Source of the DNA: Okapia johnstoni
Lineage: Eukaryota; Chordata; Mammalia; Artiodactyla; Giraffidae
Assembly (NCBI GenBank): GCA_024291935.2
Contig: CM044322.1
Location: 20,645,405 to 20,709,404 of the forward strand
DNA length: 64,000 nucleotides
Direction of reading: 5' to 3'
Position 1 is the stretch's first letter; each line of letters opens with the position of its first letter. The notes below the pieces were generated by a model. The model did no database searches, had not been told where the DNA came from, and worked only from the letters and a program-made list of their open reading frames with translations. Shown in pieces: positions 1 through 12,039 of this stretch. The position numbers and the translations under genes were made by a program.

Positions 1-50
1 CTGGATCAGAGAGGGGCCAGATCTGTTTAAGGTCCTATAACCTTTTAGTG

Positions 51-258
51 GCCTTCCCTCGTTGCTCAGACGGTAATCTACCTGTAATGCAGAGGACCCA
101 GGTTTAATACCTGGGTCAGGAAGATCTCCTGGAGAAGGAGATGGCTACTCATTCTAGTATTCTTGCCTTGAAAATTCCATGGACAGATCATCTGGTGCCC
201 TATAGTCCATGGGATGGCAGAGTCAGACATGACTGAGCAACTAACACTTTCACTTCAC
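51..258 (+). mobile_element. Bov-tA SINE
   Basis: A tRNA-derived head (gccttccctcgttgctcag, then a degenerate B box around 110-125) runs into the BovB-like body seen in every Bov-tA here (catggacag..., ...tccatggg..., gacatgactgagcaac). A 12-bp target-site duplication flanks it at 39-50 and 259-270 with one mismatch, which fixes the boundaries. It has no coding capacity; it is a non-autonomous SINE dependent on BovB. Confidence 0.93.
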
Positions 259-577
259 AACTTTTTAGTGCCTGAAGTCAGACTTTCCTACTGAAAGCTC
301 TTCCTACCATTGAATGGTTCTTTCTAGGCTAGTAGAGTACCTGGCTAGCAACACTGGTATCAGTGATAAAGGTCGTAAGTGTGAACCACTTTCCATCATT
401 CTCTTTACTCTGGAAGTGGCCCTCAAGTTGAAACAAAGTGCCCTGTGGTTGAAATGAATATCTCTACACAGTTCCCCTTATTCCAGAGCAATCAGATGTA
501 TTGCATTCCTGTAAGAGAACAAGGACTATCTTTAGACTAAAGATAGAATACACTGTAGAGCTTCCAAAATAGAAGTT

Positions 578-690
578 TCATTCATTCAGAAAATATTTAT
601 TTAGTGCCTCCTATGTGTCAGGCCCTCTTCGTGCATTGGAAACACAACAGGGCATGTGACAAAGTCCTCATGTTCATAGAACTTATTGTC
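578..690 (-). mobile_element. L2 3' end fragment
   Basis: The stretch opens with the reverse complement of the L2 tail (attcattcag-aaatatttattt-agtgcc, then tatgtgtcaggccct). It continues with a diverged remainder ending near catagaactta. It is old and degraded; a MIR-family origin is the alternative. Confidence 0.6.
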
Positions 691-1309
691 AGAGAAACAG
701 AATCCACAGCCTCCACTGGCTGTTGATGAGGGGCGGCTGCTCTTTTTAGGGTGATATGTGGTCCCTGCGGTTTACTAGTTCCCCACATTCATTTGAAATA
801 TTAGTATGTCCTAAGGTCTACCAACTTTCTTGTTTCAGTTTCCTGCCTGGCCTCTGTGAGATTTTAAGTTTAAACTCTCCCGGTTGCAACTTGACCATCA
901 TAGAATAAGTACCTGCTGACTACCAAACGTAAGAACAAGTGCAATTTCAGGCTTTCAACCCCATCTAGTTGGGTACAGTCTCTGGCTATTAAAGAATGAA
1001 ATAAGTCAGGCTTTGTGATCAGGACATATGGGTGAGGAGACAAATTTAGACTGAGCAGAAGATACTGCACATCACAATGGAGGGGTGTCAGAGAGATAGA
1101 AGTTGGTGCAGGAGGAAGTGCACGGTTAATCGGAGAGAGTGATTATGGAATCTAATTAGCCTCTCATTTTCATTTGCTGAAGGAACATTCAATTCACTTA
1201 ACACCACTCCAAAGATCCTTCTACTCTCATCTGTACCCAGGGGAAAACAAATTCCAATGTAATAGACCATGTGGACAGCAGCAGACTTCAGCAGGGAAAG
1301 CATGTAGCT
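691..1309. other. No gene seen
   Basis: This stretch reads as low-copy DNA. The short open frames have no recognisable domain, no splice or start context and no codon signature, so I see nothing functional here. The same applies to 271-577, apart from a 21-nt near-perfect palindrome at 526-546. Confidence 0.5.
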
Positions 1310-1450
1310 GAAAATGTGGAGTCCTGGGTCCCGGTGTTGGCTCTATATCTACTAGCTCCGTGACCCTCGGCACAGTTCCTGCCTCTAAGGGGACCAAGGG
1401 CCCATCTGCTGAGTATGGAGATTGGATTAAAGCATTTTAAAGGTCTTTTT
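1310..1450 (+). mobile_element. Possible diverged MIR
   Basis: The order of cues resembles a MIR core: tcctgggtcccggtgttggc, then actagctccgtgaccctcgg, then a purine-rich segment and ggattaaagcatttta. Divergence is high and no duplication is visible. Confidence 0.4.
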
Positions 1451-1547
1451 TAACTCCAAAATGCTATGCTTGTTTTTCAGTGCATATCTCCATACTGTGG
1501 CTTAGTAAGGCATGCGATTACAATTTTGTAATCACTTACTATGGTTC

Positions 1548-1790
1548 TGTCGATAAGAGTTTGAGCTTTGAAATCAGAGAATCCTGAATTCCAATGGAGG
1601 AGACCCTAGCCACGTAACTGTGGGCCAATTACTTAATCTTTCTAATCCTCAATTTATAAAGCCAGGGCAATAATAATAATATTTATTTCATAGACTTTTG
1701 TGTGTGTGTGGATTAAATGGATTAATGCATTTGAAGCACTTTGTACAGTGTTTGGGACATAGTAAGACTCAAATGTTTAGCTGTTACCTA
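1548..1790 (+). mobile_element. MIR SINE
   Basis: The MIR layout is clear in sense orientation: gtaactgtgggccaattact, then taatctttctaatcctca, a run of aataataata, ggattaaatggattaatgca, and finally cagtgtttgggacatagtaa. A short gtgtgtgtgtg tract interrupts it near 1702. Confidence 0.78.
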
Positions 1791-3440
1791 TTTTCAGAAT
1801 ACTTGGATATATTATCTCAGTTTTTAAAAATATGGGCAGGGTCTCTCTTTTGAAAGAAATCGCTTGATGACATGGTGGGTAAGCTAAGTAATGGAGTGAG
1901 ACTGAAATAGCTCCACAGAAATAAAGCATTTAACGTGGAAATAAATGAAGTTGCCACCCAGAACTAACAGGCAGAGTCTTGGTTGGGCTGTAATTAATGA
2001 ATACAATGGCCAAGATTTATAAGGATATTTTAAGAAGTAACCACACTGCATGGAGCCCTGAGTTTTACGCCTGGGCTGAAGGAAGATCACTGAGAAATTC
2101 ATTAGATCCAAGATTTAATGGGGGATGAGGTTTTGTCCCCTGTGTTGGGGCTTTGTGCATGGCAGCTACTTGGGATGTTTTCTTAGAGATGGAGGCCAAG
2201 GGGATGAGAAAAAAGTTGTTGATCACTTAGAACTAAAGGAGAAAGAAGAATGTTGGAAAATGCGGAGAAGAGACTCACAACCCAAACTTCTAAACAGCTT
2301 TCTTTTTTTAATATCTTAGACACAGCCCAGCTAGTTGGTGGGAGGTGTCCTCAGTCTTCCATTCTGAGGAAGGCTTTGGACAGAGCTGCCCTGAGAACAG
2401 GGGACACCCTGCTGCCAGAAGCTTGGACACCCTGAGGATGTAAGTGCTGGGTGCCTGAATTAACAGATCAGCAAATGACAGGCCTCTAAAGATGGCTTTG
2501 CTGTCAACAGGGACATCTTATGCTGGTCCAGTGGATTCCAGCTGGCCCCTTATACCCTGAGGCCAGGTAGTAAGCTGGAATTTGTGGCTTATGTCTTTTT
2601 ATCAGTAGCAGAGAGAGGTGGCTTATAATGTCCTGCTAAGATTTCTGTTCTGCCTTGGAATTTGGGGATCAAAAGCACATATATGTTTTCAGTTCCCCTT
2701 TTACTTTGTGCTCAAGGAACACCAAAAAATCAGAGCACAGTTTGCCAAGTCTCCCCGGACTTTACTTCTGAGTACACAAGGCTGGGAAACGTCTAATTTA
2801 GGCTCACCCCAGGGGAAGGAGATTTTCCCTTTTCCCTTGATTCGTGTACAATGCTTTTATGCTGCACCAGTTTTGTGTTGTTCCTTCTGCCTGCGTGTTC
2901 TTCTCTCAGGAGCCCAGCTTAGTTCCTTTAAGGGTCCTCCTGGGATAGCAGTGACCTTGGCTGAATATAAATCTGGCATATTTTGTTCTCATTGTTCATG
3001 GATTTAATACATGGCCCCTTCCATTTCACTTGCTCATACTTTATGAAGCTGCTCAGCTCTTTCTGTTTCATAGTTCACCCATTTTTAAATCCTGCCTTCT
3101 ATTAATCCTTCTTATAAGTACTCATCATCTACTTCCAATTTTCAGTTGTAGAACTTTTGCTGTATTTTCTCGATATTATTCTTATATTTCTCCCTTAATA
3201 ATGTTCTATTCTGTGGGCAGAGTCCTTGGTGGTGAGATCTATCCCTCCATCAGTCTCAAAGATGTATTTCATGCATTTGTATGAGATTTCATCTTTTGCA
3301 AATAGTTGTAAAATAGTTATCATTCATTGTGTGTTTAGTTTTATCAGGTGCTGTGCTGAATGCTTTGTATACACCATCTCATTTTATCAAGAGTCACACC
3401 CTTATTCCCATTTACTTGATTTGACGTTTTAAAAATTATT
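1791..3440. other. Low-copy stretch without a gene
   Basis: About 1.65 kb with no element I recognise. It has several short forward open frames, the longest spanning 2618-3007 (129 codons). That frame starts inside ordinary AT-rich text and shows no domain or signal sequence. I regard these frames as chance. Confidence 0.5.
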
Positions 3441-6416
3441 TTTCTTTCCAGTTTTATTGAGATATAATTGACATACAGTGCCATATAATCATTAATATAA
3501 CATTAATGATTTGAATTATATACATTATGAAATGATTATCAAAGTACATTTAGTAAACATCTATCATCTTGTATAGATGCAAAATAAGAGGAAAATATTC
3601 TTTTTGTGATGAGAACTCCTAGGATTTACTCTCCTAATAACTTTCATATATATCACACAGCAGTGTATATCATGTTGCACAACATGTCCCTAGCACTTAT
3701 TTATCTTGTAACTGGAAGTTTGTACCTTTTAACTTTAAGTATTGACTAATGGATTATCTTCCAGGTTTATTGATCTATAATTGACATAAAGCACTGTATA
3801 AATTTAAGGTACAGAGCATAATGATTTGACTTACATACATAATGAAATGATCAACATAGTAAGTTTAGTGAACATCCATCATCTCATACAGATACAAAGT
3901 TAAGGAAATAGAAAAAAATTTCCTTGTGATAAAAACTCTTAGGGCTTGCTTTCTAAACAACTTTCATATATAACACACATAAGTGTTAATTATATTTATA
4001 ATTTTGTACATCACATTCCTAGTACTTATTTATCTTATAACTGGAAATTTGTACCTTTTGATTACTTTTATCCAATCCCCCATCTCCAGCCTTTGGGAAC
4101 CACAAATCTGATCTGTTTTTCTATAACTTTGTTTGTTTTTGAACTATAATTGGCATACTATACTATGCTAGTTCCTGTTACACAATGTAATGATTCGATA
4201 ATTCAATACATTTCAAAATAATCACCATGATAAGTCTAATTGCAGTCTTTTTTTACCATACGAAAATATCACATAGTAATTGACTGTATTTTCTACATCA
4301 TGCGTTTCATACCCATGACTTGCCTACTTTGAAACTGGAAGTTTGTGCGTTTTCATCACCCTCACTTATCTCATTCATTCCCTGGCCCCCTTCCCCTTTG
4401 GCAATCACCTGTTTGTACTCTGTATCTGTAACTCTGTTTCTGTTTTGCTATGTTTGTTTACTTGTTTTGTTTCTTAGATTCCACATATAAGTGAAACCAT
4501 AGTATCTATCTTTGTCTGATTTATTTCACTTAGAATAATAACTTCTAGGCCAACTTATGTTGTTGCAAATGGCAAGATTTCATACTTATCTTATGGCTGA
4601 ACAATATCCCTTTATATATTTGCATTCTCCATATTTTTAATCCATTCAGCTAATTGATAGACTCTTAGTTTGCATCCATATCTTGGGCATTGTAAACAAT
4701 ACTTCAATGAGCATAGGGGTGCAAATATCTTTTCTAATAGTGTTTTTTATATATTCAAATAAATACTCAAGAGTGGAATTTCTGGATCCTGTGGTAGTTC
4801 TATTTTTAAGTTTTTGTGAAGTCTCCACACTGTTTTCACAGTGGCAGCACCGATTTACATTACACCAACAGTCCACAATGGTTCCCTTTTTACCAATACT
4901 TGTGTTGCCAATGCCTGTTATTTGTTATCTTAATAATAGCCATTCTGACAGGTGAGGCAATATTTCATTGTTGTTTTGATATGCATTTCCCTAATGGTGA
5001 ATGATATTGAGCATCTTTTCATAATGTATCATAGTCATCTGTATGTTTTCTTTGGATAAATGCCCATTCAAATTTCTTCCTTTTTAAAAAATTGGATTGT
5101 TTGATTTTAAGATAGTAAAGTGTATGATTTCTTTGTATACTTTGTATATTAACCCCTTATTGGATATATGGTCTGAAAATATCTTCTCCCATTCAGTGGA
5201 TGACCTTTTCATTTTGTTGATAGTTTTCTTCATTGAGAAAAAGCCTTTTATTTGATGTAGTCCTATTTGTTTATTTTTCTTTTTGTTTCCCTTGCCTAGA
5301 GAGACATATCCAAAAAATACTACGAAGATCAATGTCTAAAAACATACTACCTATGTTTTCTTCTAGAAGGCTTATCGTTTTAAGTCTTACATTTAACCTC
5401 CATGTGTTCATATTTTGCATTTTTATCTTGTAATTGATTTCTTTTCTCATACTGTTGCACTTGGAAAAAAAATGCTTGGTATGATTTCAGTTTTCTTAAA
5501 TTCATTGAGACATGTTTTGTGGCCTAGGATGTGATCCATCCTGGAAAATATTTTGTGTACACACACACACATACACGTGTGTGTGTATTACTCTCTAGAG
5601 TAATCAATTAAATTGATCTTATCTGGTCTTATGTATCATTTAAGACTAGTGACTTCCTTACTGATTTTCTCTCTGGATGATTTGTCCATTAATGTAAGTA
5701 GGATATTAAAGACCTCTATAATTATTGTGTTGATTTCTCTCTTTATGTCTGTTAATATTTGCTTTATGTTTAAATGCGCCTATGTTGTAAATATTTACAA
5801 TTGTTATATATTCCTGGGTTGATCATTATGTAATGTTCTTGCCTTCTATTATAGTCTTTGTTTTAAAGTCTATTTTGTCTGATATAAGTGCTGCTAATCT
5901 GGCTTTATTTAGATTTCCATTTGCAAGGAATGTTTTTTCCACCCCCTCACTTTCAGTATGTGTTTGTCCTTAGAGTCACTTGTACTGCTTCTCTGCTCTG
6001 GGTCTCAGAGTATATGAGATTTTGTGTGCATCCTTGAGAATGGATTCTCTATTTCCCACAGCCCTTTGGCTCTCACAAAAGTAAGCCCCACTGGCCTTTA
6101 AAGCCAAATATTCTGGGGGCACACCTTCCTGGTGCAGGATCCCCAGGCTGGAGAGCTCAGTGTGGGGCTTGGACCACTTACGTCTTGAAGAGAATCTCTG
6201 TAGTTGTCCTCCTGGTAGTGGGCCCCAATAATACTGCCTCTCTGTCCCTGCTGTCTATCTCATTGTGCTCCTTTTAATTGTACGAGGTCTTTTCTGCTAG
6301 TCTTCAGTTTGTTACCATTGATAGCTGCTCTGTAAATAGCTGTCATTTTGGTGAGCCTATGGGAAGAGGTGAGCTCAAAGTCTTCCTGCTCCACCATCTT
6401 GGTCACTCTCTGGAGT
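3441..6416 (-). mobile_element. Antisense L1, internally deleted
   Basis: This is an L1 in reverse orientation. The 3'UTR comes first (3441-4620), then the C-terminal half of ORF2 (about 4620-5450: attgtaaacaatacttcaatga, ttccctttttaccaatactt, cattctgacaggtgaggcaa). From about 5490 the sequence jumps to the endonuclease end of ORF2 (ggcctaggatgtgatccatc, tattttgtctgatataagtg). The reverse-transcriptase core is therefore missing. 5960-6416 resembles an old L1 5' region and ends at caccatcttggtcac. It is too mutated for any open frame to survive. Confidence 0.82.
3451..4353 (-). repeat. Three diverged tandem units in the L1 3'UTR
   Basis: Units lie at about 3451-3730, 3766-4059 and 4141-4353. 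The first two each run from a ttattga...tataattgacata start to an actggaa(g)tttgtacctttt end. The third starts ctataattggcatac and ends actggaagtttgtgcgtttt. Inside each, versions of atgaaatgat, catccatcatct and tatataacaca recur in the same order. They look like ancestral tandem duplications within the L1 3'UTR rather than separate insertions. Confidence 0.72.
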
Positions 6417-6539
6417 AATTGACTAACTCTGCATTTAGAGGAGGTGAGAGACCAGAGGCAAGTGTGCAAGCATGGGCCAGGTCTGCTTCTTCACTGCAGC
6501 CTTGCATATGTTTGCACAGGGAAGCTCAGGATGACATCT

Positions 6540-7200
6540 AGATAGTCAAACATGATCGATGAACATGCTATTAACTGAGAGGGAAAATTTGGAATGAAAA
6601 GAGATTGTGAGGTTGAGAGCAAGGGAAGTTGGGTTAGAGACAGTGAATTTCAGATATATCATGTTGAATTTGAGATGACTTTGGGAAATCCAAAGAGACA
6701 TATTCAGGAGATAAGTTCTGACGTTAGATAGGATATTTGGAGAGAACTGAGATCTAGAAAGTTATATTTAGAAATTAACAGCATATAGGAACTATGTACT
6801 ATTGGTATGAATAAAGTCACTTTTGGAGAGCATTTTGAGGGCTTGGAAAATGCCTTTTTGGAGTTAACCATCTCTCAGACTGACAAGACAGTCTAAAGTA
6901 TTGAGTCCCCTTTATGTAGAATCATCTTTTCTGATAATGTTGAGAAAATCAATTTTATCTGTGACTCAGTGAGAGGAAGTCTTGATTACTTTTGTGAACT
7001 TTAAGGAGAGTCTCTCATTGATTCCTTCATCCTTGCTAATATCATTCAGGCCAACTCACTTCAGCATCTTGACAGAGCCCCTAGTGTATGAAATTCACAG
7101 TATTAGACTCTGTAGGGTTTATGAAGGGAGTGAGCCCTCCTTTCAAGGAACTTCCAACAACTTAGAGAAAAGTAAGCAAGGGTATAAATGACTAAAATTT
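6540..7200 (-). mobile_element. Degraded L2-type fragments
   Basis: Scattered matches to the internal part of antisense L2 can be read: cagatatatcatgttgaatt, tgagatgactttgggaaatcc and attaacagcatataggaa. Between and after them the sequence is too diverged to assign. Similar traces continue after the Bov-A2 at about 7580-7790. Confidence 0.45.
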
Positions 7201-7296
7201 AAGATGGGAGAAAGTAGGTACCATTTTAATTAACAAATTGAATGCTATGAGTATTAAGAAGACTGGAGGAATTAGTATTTTGTAGAGATCAGGAAA

Positions 7297-7566
7297 AGGC
7301 AATGGCACCCCACTCCAGTACTCTTGCCTGGAAAATCCCATGGACAGAGGAGCCTGGTAGGCTACAGTCCATGGGGTCGCTAAGAGTCGGACACGACTGA
7401 GCGACTTCACTTCCACTTTTCCCTTTCATGCACTGGAGAAGGAAACGGCAACCCACTCCAGTATTCTTGCCTGGAGAATCCCAGGGACGGGGGAGCCTGA
7501 TGGGCTGCCGTCTATGGGGTCGCACAGAGTAGGACATGACTGAAGTGACTTAGCAGTAGCAGTAGC
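7297..7566 (+). mobile_element. Bov-A2 SINE (two monomers)
   Basis: Two BovB-derived monomers lie in tandem. Each begins near ggcaatggcaccccactcc or ggcaacccactccagtattc and ends with a gacacgactgag or gacatgactgaag motif. A short agtagcagtagcag tail follows. A perfect 13-bp target-site duplication (agagatcaggaaa) lies at 7284-7296 and 7567-7579. Low divergence from the copies at 18203 and 63108 marks it as one of the younger insertions here. It carries no gene. Confidence 0.96.
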
Positions 7567-7799
7567 AGAGATCAGGAAATGTTCTGCAGAGAAAGTGGTC
7601 TTGAAGGATGAATATATTAATGATCAGCAAAGACAGAAATTATTGATAGGAGAAACAATAAAATGAAAGTGACATTTACTGACTTGTAAGGGAATATTTG
7701 GAGGTAAGCCTGGGAAGATGGATTAGGGCCTTGAATGCCAGGGTGAAAAGACTGTATTTGATTTCATAGTTCAGAGAGCTTCAGGTCTCTTTTAACAAT

Positions 7800-9690
7800 A
7801 TTTCAGAGGTCAATACGAGGCCTTCCTCAATTTCAGAGCAAATGGGTATTAAAAGAACAGTGATCCTTTTTCAAGGAGAAAATTAATTGATAGGTATTAC
7901 AGAACCATCATAAACAGTGAAGCCAAAACTGGAAATCCACTTCCAAAGACAGATACTGTTTGTTTAGAACGAAGCCACAGCCCCAGTTCCCATTCCCTTA
8001 GATCCAGATCTGTATTTTCTTAGCACATGATTCCCTTGAGGGGACTGCTCTTGTTTTTCTTGTGAGTCATTTGTTATCTTAAATATTGGCATCTGTGAGA
8101 TAAGAGTTTTCTAAATCACATTTACAGAATGCTTGTAAACACTCTTCATGTTTAGAGCAGGTTTCTTCATTGACCTTGTGCCACTGATGTGCTCCAAGCT
8201 ACTTCGGGGTGTTAAATTCCTTGAAACTTTGCCATGGAAACATATTTTCTGGCCATAACTCTTTCCTGTGCCTGGGTGTGGGCCCCAGTGGTTTATGTGG
8301 TGGCTCACGTAACCAATCTAACAGAATTTTCAGTAAAACCTGAGCTGCCATAGGGATACAATATTTCTTTTCCTACTTGCTCATAATTTTATCCTATTTC
8401 TTCTAACAGCAATTGAAGATGACATTACATTCCCTTTTTATGTCAGTTGATGATGCATAATTCTCCTGCAACAGCCAACGACTGTATTTACTAACACATT
8501 AAACAACATCGATATGTATTCAGGTCAGAGCCATTTTTACATCAGTATTTTATGTGTGCGTCAGATGGTGGAATGTTGAAAAGGGGCTTCATTCTTATAA
8601 AAACTACCTCCCACCCTTGCAGACAAAATGTACAGCTGAAGGCCTGTGAATCACCAGATGTACTGGTAATTCTTTGTCTGAACCATCCCCCACTGACTCC
8701 CACCCCAGCCCCAGATTCATTTTCTGTCCTTCCTTGGCTTGCTCTGTACTTCAGAAACTGTCTATTACAGACTCTATCATCAGGACTTCTTTGCTCACTG
8801 GTCCCTTATGGGGTTCGGATAGTAAGAGGCATCAGCAAGAGACCAGAGGATGACAGGAGAGAAATTATGGCATTTCTCTCTTGCTCTCTCCCAGCTTTAG
8901 TGTGGTGTGGTATTTTTGGCAGTAGCTATTCCCTGTCATCACTGTAGCCTTGGGCTTCTGATTGCACTAATTCTTCCCCTTGCCCCTTCTTCCCTGGCAG
9001 TGTGGTAGCTTTCATCTGTTGTCAGTCTCTGGGTACCTCAGTATCCTGACCCATTGCTCTCTGAATAACCTTTCATATAGATCCCTTCATTTGATCCATT
9101 TGGGAGTGTATTGCATTTCCTGTTGGAATTATGTTGAAAGCACCAGATATTGCAGTTTCCAAATAAATGAGCTATTTGTTCACCTTGCCTATAACCCACC
9201 TGGACCTTTCTTTCATAGCCATCAAGGGACCCACTAGGAAAATATCATCAGAAGTAATTAATTTTAGAACATTGGAGCTTACTTCTGAAGCAAAATGAGG
9301 CCAGAATATCCTACTTGGAGTGGAGACACAATATATTCTAGATTTTATATGCAGAGCTTATGGGAGTACATAAGATGATAAAAGTTTTCAAATGAATAAT
9401 GTGTTCACTGATGAAAGAAAGGTCAGGAAGAGCCATAGTGGATCAGCTCCATGTGATTCAGCAGATTTATGTTTTTAAGTGAGAAAGCAAAGGTGGGTTA
9501 GATGGAACATTAAAACATTCTAAAGCCTTGTCCTACATATGCTGGTTCCTGATAAAGGTTTGCTACAGCTGATCTGTGTGATTAGGATAGGATGGAAGTT
9601 ATCAAAATTATATGCAATGCTAAGGGTTCTTTTTTAAGAAGTGCATAAGTTGTTCAGTTTCAGATTACTGGAGATCTTGCTTCATTCTCA
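7800..9690. other. Low-copy island, no gene seen
   Basis: Largely single-copy text. Around 8960-9130 the string of ctgggtacctcagtatcctg, ctctctgaataacctttcat and gtattgcatttcctgttgg resembles the 3' end of an old interspersed repeat that I cannot name. The frame at 8552-8947 (131 codons) is proline- and serine-rich in one part and has no domain I recognise; I treat it as chance. Confidence 0.45.
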
Positions 9691-9850
9691 CTTAGTTCTG
9701 CCATTGTGAAGAGCAGTAGCATGTCAGTGAGCCTCAGTTTTACCATGGGCAAATGGGAATAATTATAGCCAGTTTAGTTATTTCATGGGATTGCTATGAT
9801 GATGAAATTTAATTACAGATATGAAAGCACTGGGGTATACATACATGCTA
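9690..9850 (+). mobile_element. MIR SINE fragment
   Basis: Sense MIR order: agcctcagttttaccatggg, caaatgggaataattatagcc, tttcatgggattgctatgatg, then a diverged tail. Only the core and 3' part remain. Confidence 0.65.
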
Positions 9851-10026
9851 TCTACTACCAAAATAGGATCTTAATTTATTTTGTCTTATTAGCGGAAATG
9901 AAGGTGAATATTTTTCCTTTAATGTAAAAATATATATGATTTGGAAACCACACTTGCTACCTAAGGCTGTCTCTTGAGGCTCATTAGGACCCGGAACTCA
10001 GATACAAACTACAAAACAATTTTGGC

Positions 10027-10080
10027 TCTATGATGCCCTGTATACACAGGAGACTCAATAAATATTTGTAGACTAGATTT
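10027..10080 (+). mobile_element. Short L2 tail
   Basis: The stretch ccctgtatacacaggagact followed by caataaatatttgtagac is the characteristic L2 3' terminus in sense orientation. It is only about 50 bp, so the call is tentative. Confidence 0.45.
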
Positions 10081-10469
10081 ATTTTATTTAGATTGGTTTG
10101 GGTGTAATTAATATTTTAATGACTGCAGTGGTATAGACCAAAACACTAGGTTATTTTTCCTATAACACCTTACTTCTGATTGTATCATAGCTAAACTAGT
10201 CGACACATTCTCATTTTCAGGATAAGGACTCAAAGTGATGGACAGTTCCCACTGGGCTTCCATAATGATTTACAATACAGAATGTGCTGGAAACTGTTGT
10301 GCTCAGACTCTGTAAGGCAAGTAATGAGGTAGTATGGAGAAAATTCTGAATTTGGTAGAAAGAATAAAAAGATTTCAATAAAGGAAAGTGAACATAATTG
10401 AGGTAATCTCTTCCAAAAATGGAAAGAGGGGATCTTTTCCAAGAGAGACATAAAATCATTGAAGTAGCC

Positions 10470-10672
10470 TAAACTCAGGCATCAGAAAATCTTCATCACT
10501 AACTGTTTGACCTTGGAGCAGCTTGTTGTAAACCTCTCTGAGTCTCAATTCTCTCATTTGTAAAATGGGTAATTGTTTATTTACACACACACACTTACTA
10601 GCTCTTTCATACATAGAGTGCTCAACATAGTGCCCAGCATAGAAAAACATTGTTAATAGCAGTTGTTATTAA
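10470..10672 (+). mobile_element. MIR SINE
   Basis: Sense MIR with actgtttgaccttggagcag, ctgagtctcaattctctcat, ttgtaaaatgggtaattg, gtgctcaacatagtgcccag, and an ending near gcagttgttattaatgg. A short acacacacac tract is embedded near 10583. Confidence 0.75.
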
Positions 10673-10699
10673 TGGAAGCAATAATCTGACTTCAATTTT

Positions 10700-11155
10700 T
10701 TGTCTTCTCCACGGTGTGTATTCATCAGTGTAGGCTATACTATATTAAAGTAACAGATAAACTCTGAATTATCTGTGGCTTAGCATTAGAAAGGCTTATT
10801 TATTGCCCATGTCACTTTCTCATATGGATTAGGTGGCTCTTCTTCAGGAAGTGATTCAGAGATCTGGGATTCATCCATTATGTAGTTATGCCAACTGAAA
10901 CTCATAGTTTCACTGGAAAGAGAAGCAAGGAGTGGAAGTTTCTGGCATGATGCTTTTTAGGACCAGGACTAGAAGTGACTTTACCTCTCTCCAATTGATC
11001 TTTCACTGGCAAAAACTTAGTTGCACGGCCTCTAACCTAATTGCAAGAGAGATTGGAAAATGTAGCTTTCATATATCTTTGAGAAAACAAAAATGGTGTG
11101 TATCTCTGCTACACATAGCAGGTGTAAGCCTCAGTGATCCTAAGAAGATGGACTG
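10700..11155 (-). mobile_element. Possible ancient LTR-type repeat
   Basis: The order of motifs (atctgtggcttagcatt, ggcttatttattgcccatg, ggaccaggactagaagtgac, gcaagagagattggaaaatg) resembles an old mammalian interspersed repeat, perhaps of the MaLR/ERVL group. No ends or duplications could be defined. A short forward open frame at 10932-11156 lies in it and is not a credible gene. Confidence 0.35.
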
Positions 11156-11717
11156 ATAAAATTCTTCTTTTGTATATTTGATAGTTTTCCTAATTTTTTG
11201 TTATAGAATGTTAGGACCTTGGTTTGTAAATCCCTCAGCCCTTGGAAAGGATCAAGCATGCTCTAGTCTGCTATGAAAAGTGCAGCTTAAGGGGAGCTGA
11301 GGCTTGAGCCTCTTTCTGCCCCCACCCTGGACAAGCTGAAGTGGTAGAAGAAGTGAAGGTTATCAGCCTGGAGAATGGGAAACATGTGGTGAGCAGTTGT
11401 TTGGCCGCAAGTATCTGCCAAGAAGAGCAGTGATGTAAAGCTGCTTTGGGCTTTAGCAGATGCAGCCAGAGACCAGAAGATCCTTAGAGATTAAGAAGAA
11501 GAAAAAAAAATATCTCAGTGATCTCGGGTTATCGTGGTAGTTGAAGGAAAGCTTTAGTTCACCTTGTGGGGGGTAGAGCTATAATGGCAAGGTGACATCA
11601 GAATCATGACTAGGATTAAAATCTCAGGAAATAGTTACTATAAAACTCAGAAGGAGTTTAGCTTAGAAAAAAAAAAGTTTTAATTTTTCTGTTCTTTTTT
11701 TTTTCTTATCTGGCCTC
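11156..11717. other. Unassigned stretch
   Basis: This has a purine-rich centre near 11488-11510 and a poly-A/poly-T pair near 11665-11705. There is no open frame of note and no element I recognise. Confidence 0.45.
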
Positions 11718-11870
11718 TAGTTAATTTCTTTTTAATTCATTTTTAATTGGAGGATAATTGTTTTACAATGTTGTGTTGGTTTCTGCCATACAACAATGTG
11801 ATTTAGCCAGAAGCATACATATATCCCCTCTGTCTTGAACCTCCCTCCCACACACACCCCTATTCTGCTC
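11718..11870 (-). mobile_element. Ruminant L1 3' end fragment
   Basis: Reverse complement of the L1 3'UTR end: ttttaattggaggataattg, ttttacaatgttgtgttgg, ttctgccatacaacaatg, and cctccctcccacacac. It is strongly 5'-truncated. Confidence 0.82.
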
Positions 11871-12039
11871 CTTTTAACAAATTACATTGGCCCAATAATC
11901 TTTTACGGTTGTTTTTAGTACCAGTAACCTTTCCATTTGAGATACTGATATTACTAGTGGCAGGACTCACACTTTACATTTGACATTTTATTAATGACAT
12001 ACTTTTTTGTATAAAATGCATGGACAACTTAGGGCTCAA

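Noticed and set aside
526..546. Perfect 10-bp palindrome with a 1-nt spacer as a regulatory site
   Set aside because: Short inverted repeats of this size occur by chance in AT-rich DNA, and nothing nearby gives it a role.
2618..3007. 129-codon forward frame as a possible small gene
   Set aside because: No domain, no start or splice context, and no codon-level signal; about the length expected by chance in a 64 kb window.
5555..5590. Alternating CA/TG tract as a cruciform or promoter element
   Set aside because: It is a small dinucleotide expansion inside decayed antisense L1; the inverted symmetry is imperfect.
7289..7537. Reverse frames in Bov-A2/Bov-tA units
   Set aside because: The same peptide patterns recur in every SINE copy in the window (e.g. 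18189-18449); they are repeat artefacts.
8552..8947. 131-codon forward frame as a possible exon
   Set aside because: Low-complexity Pro-rich segment followed by unstructured sequence; no splice sites or family resemblance could be defended.
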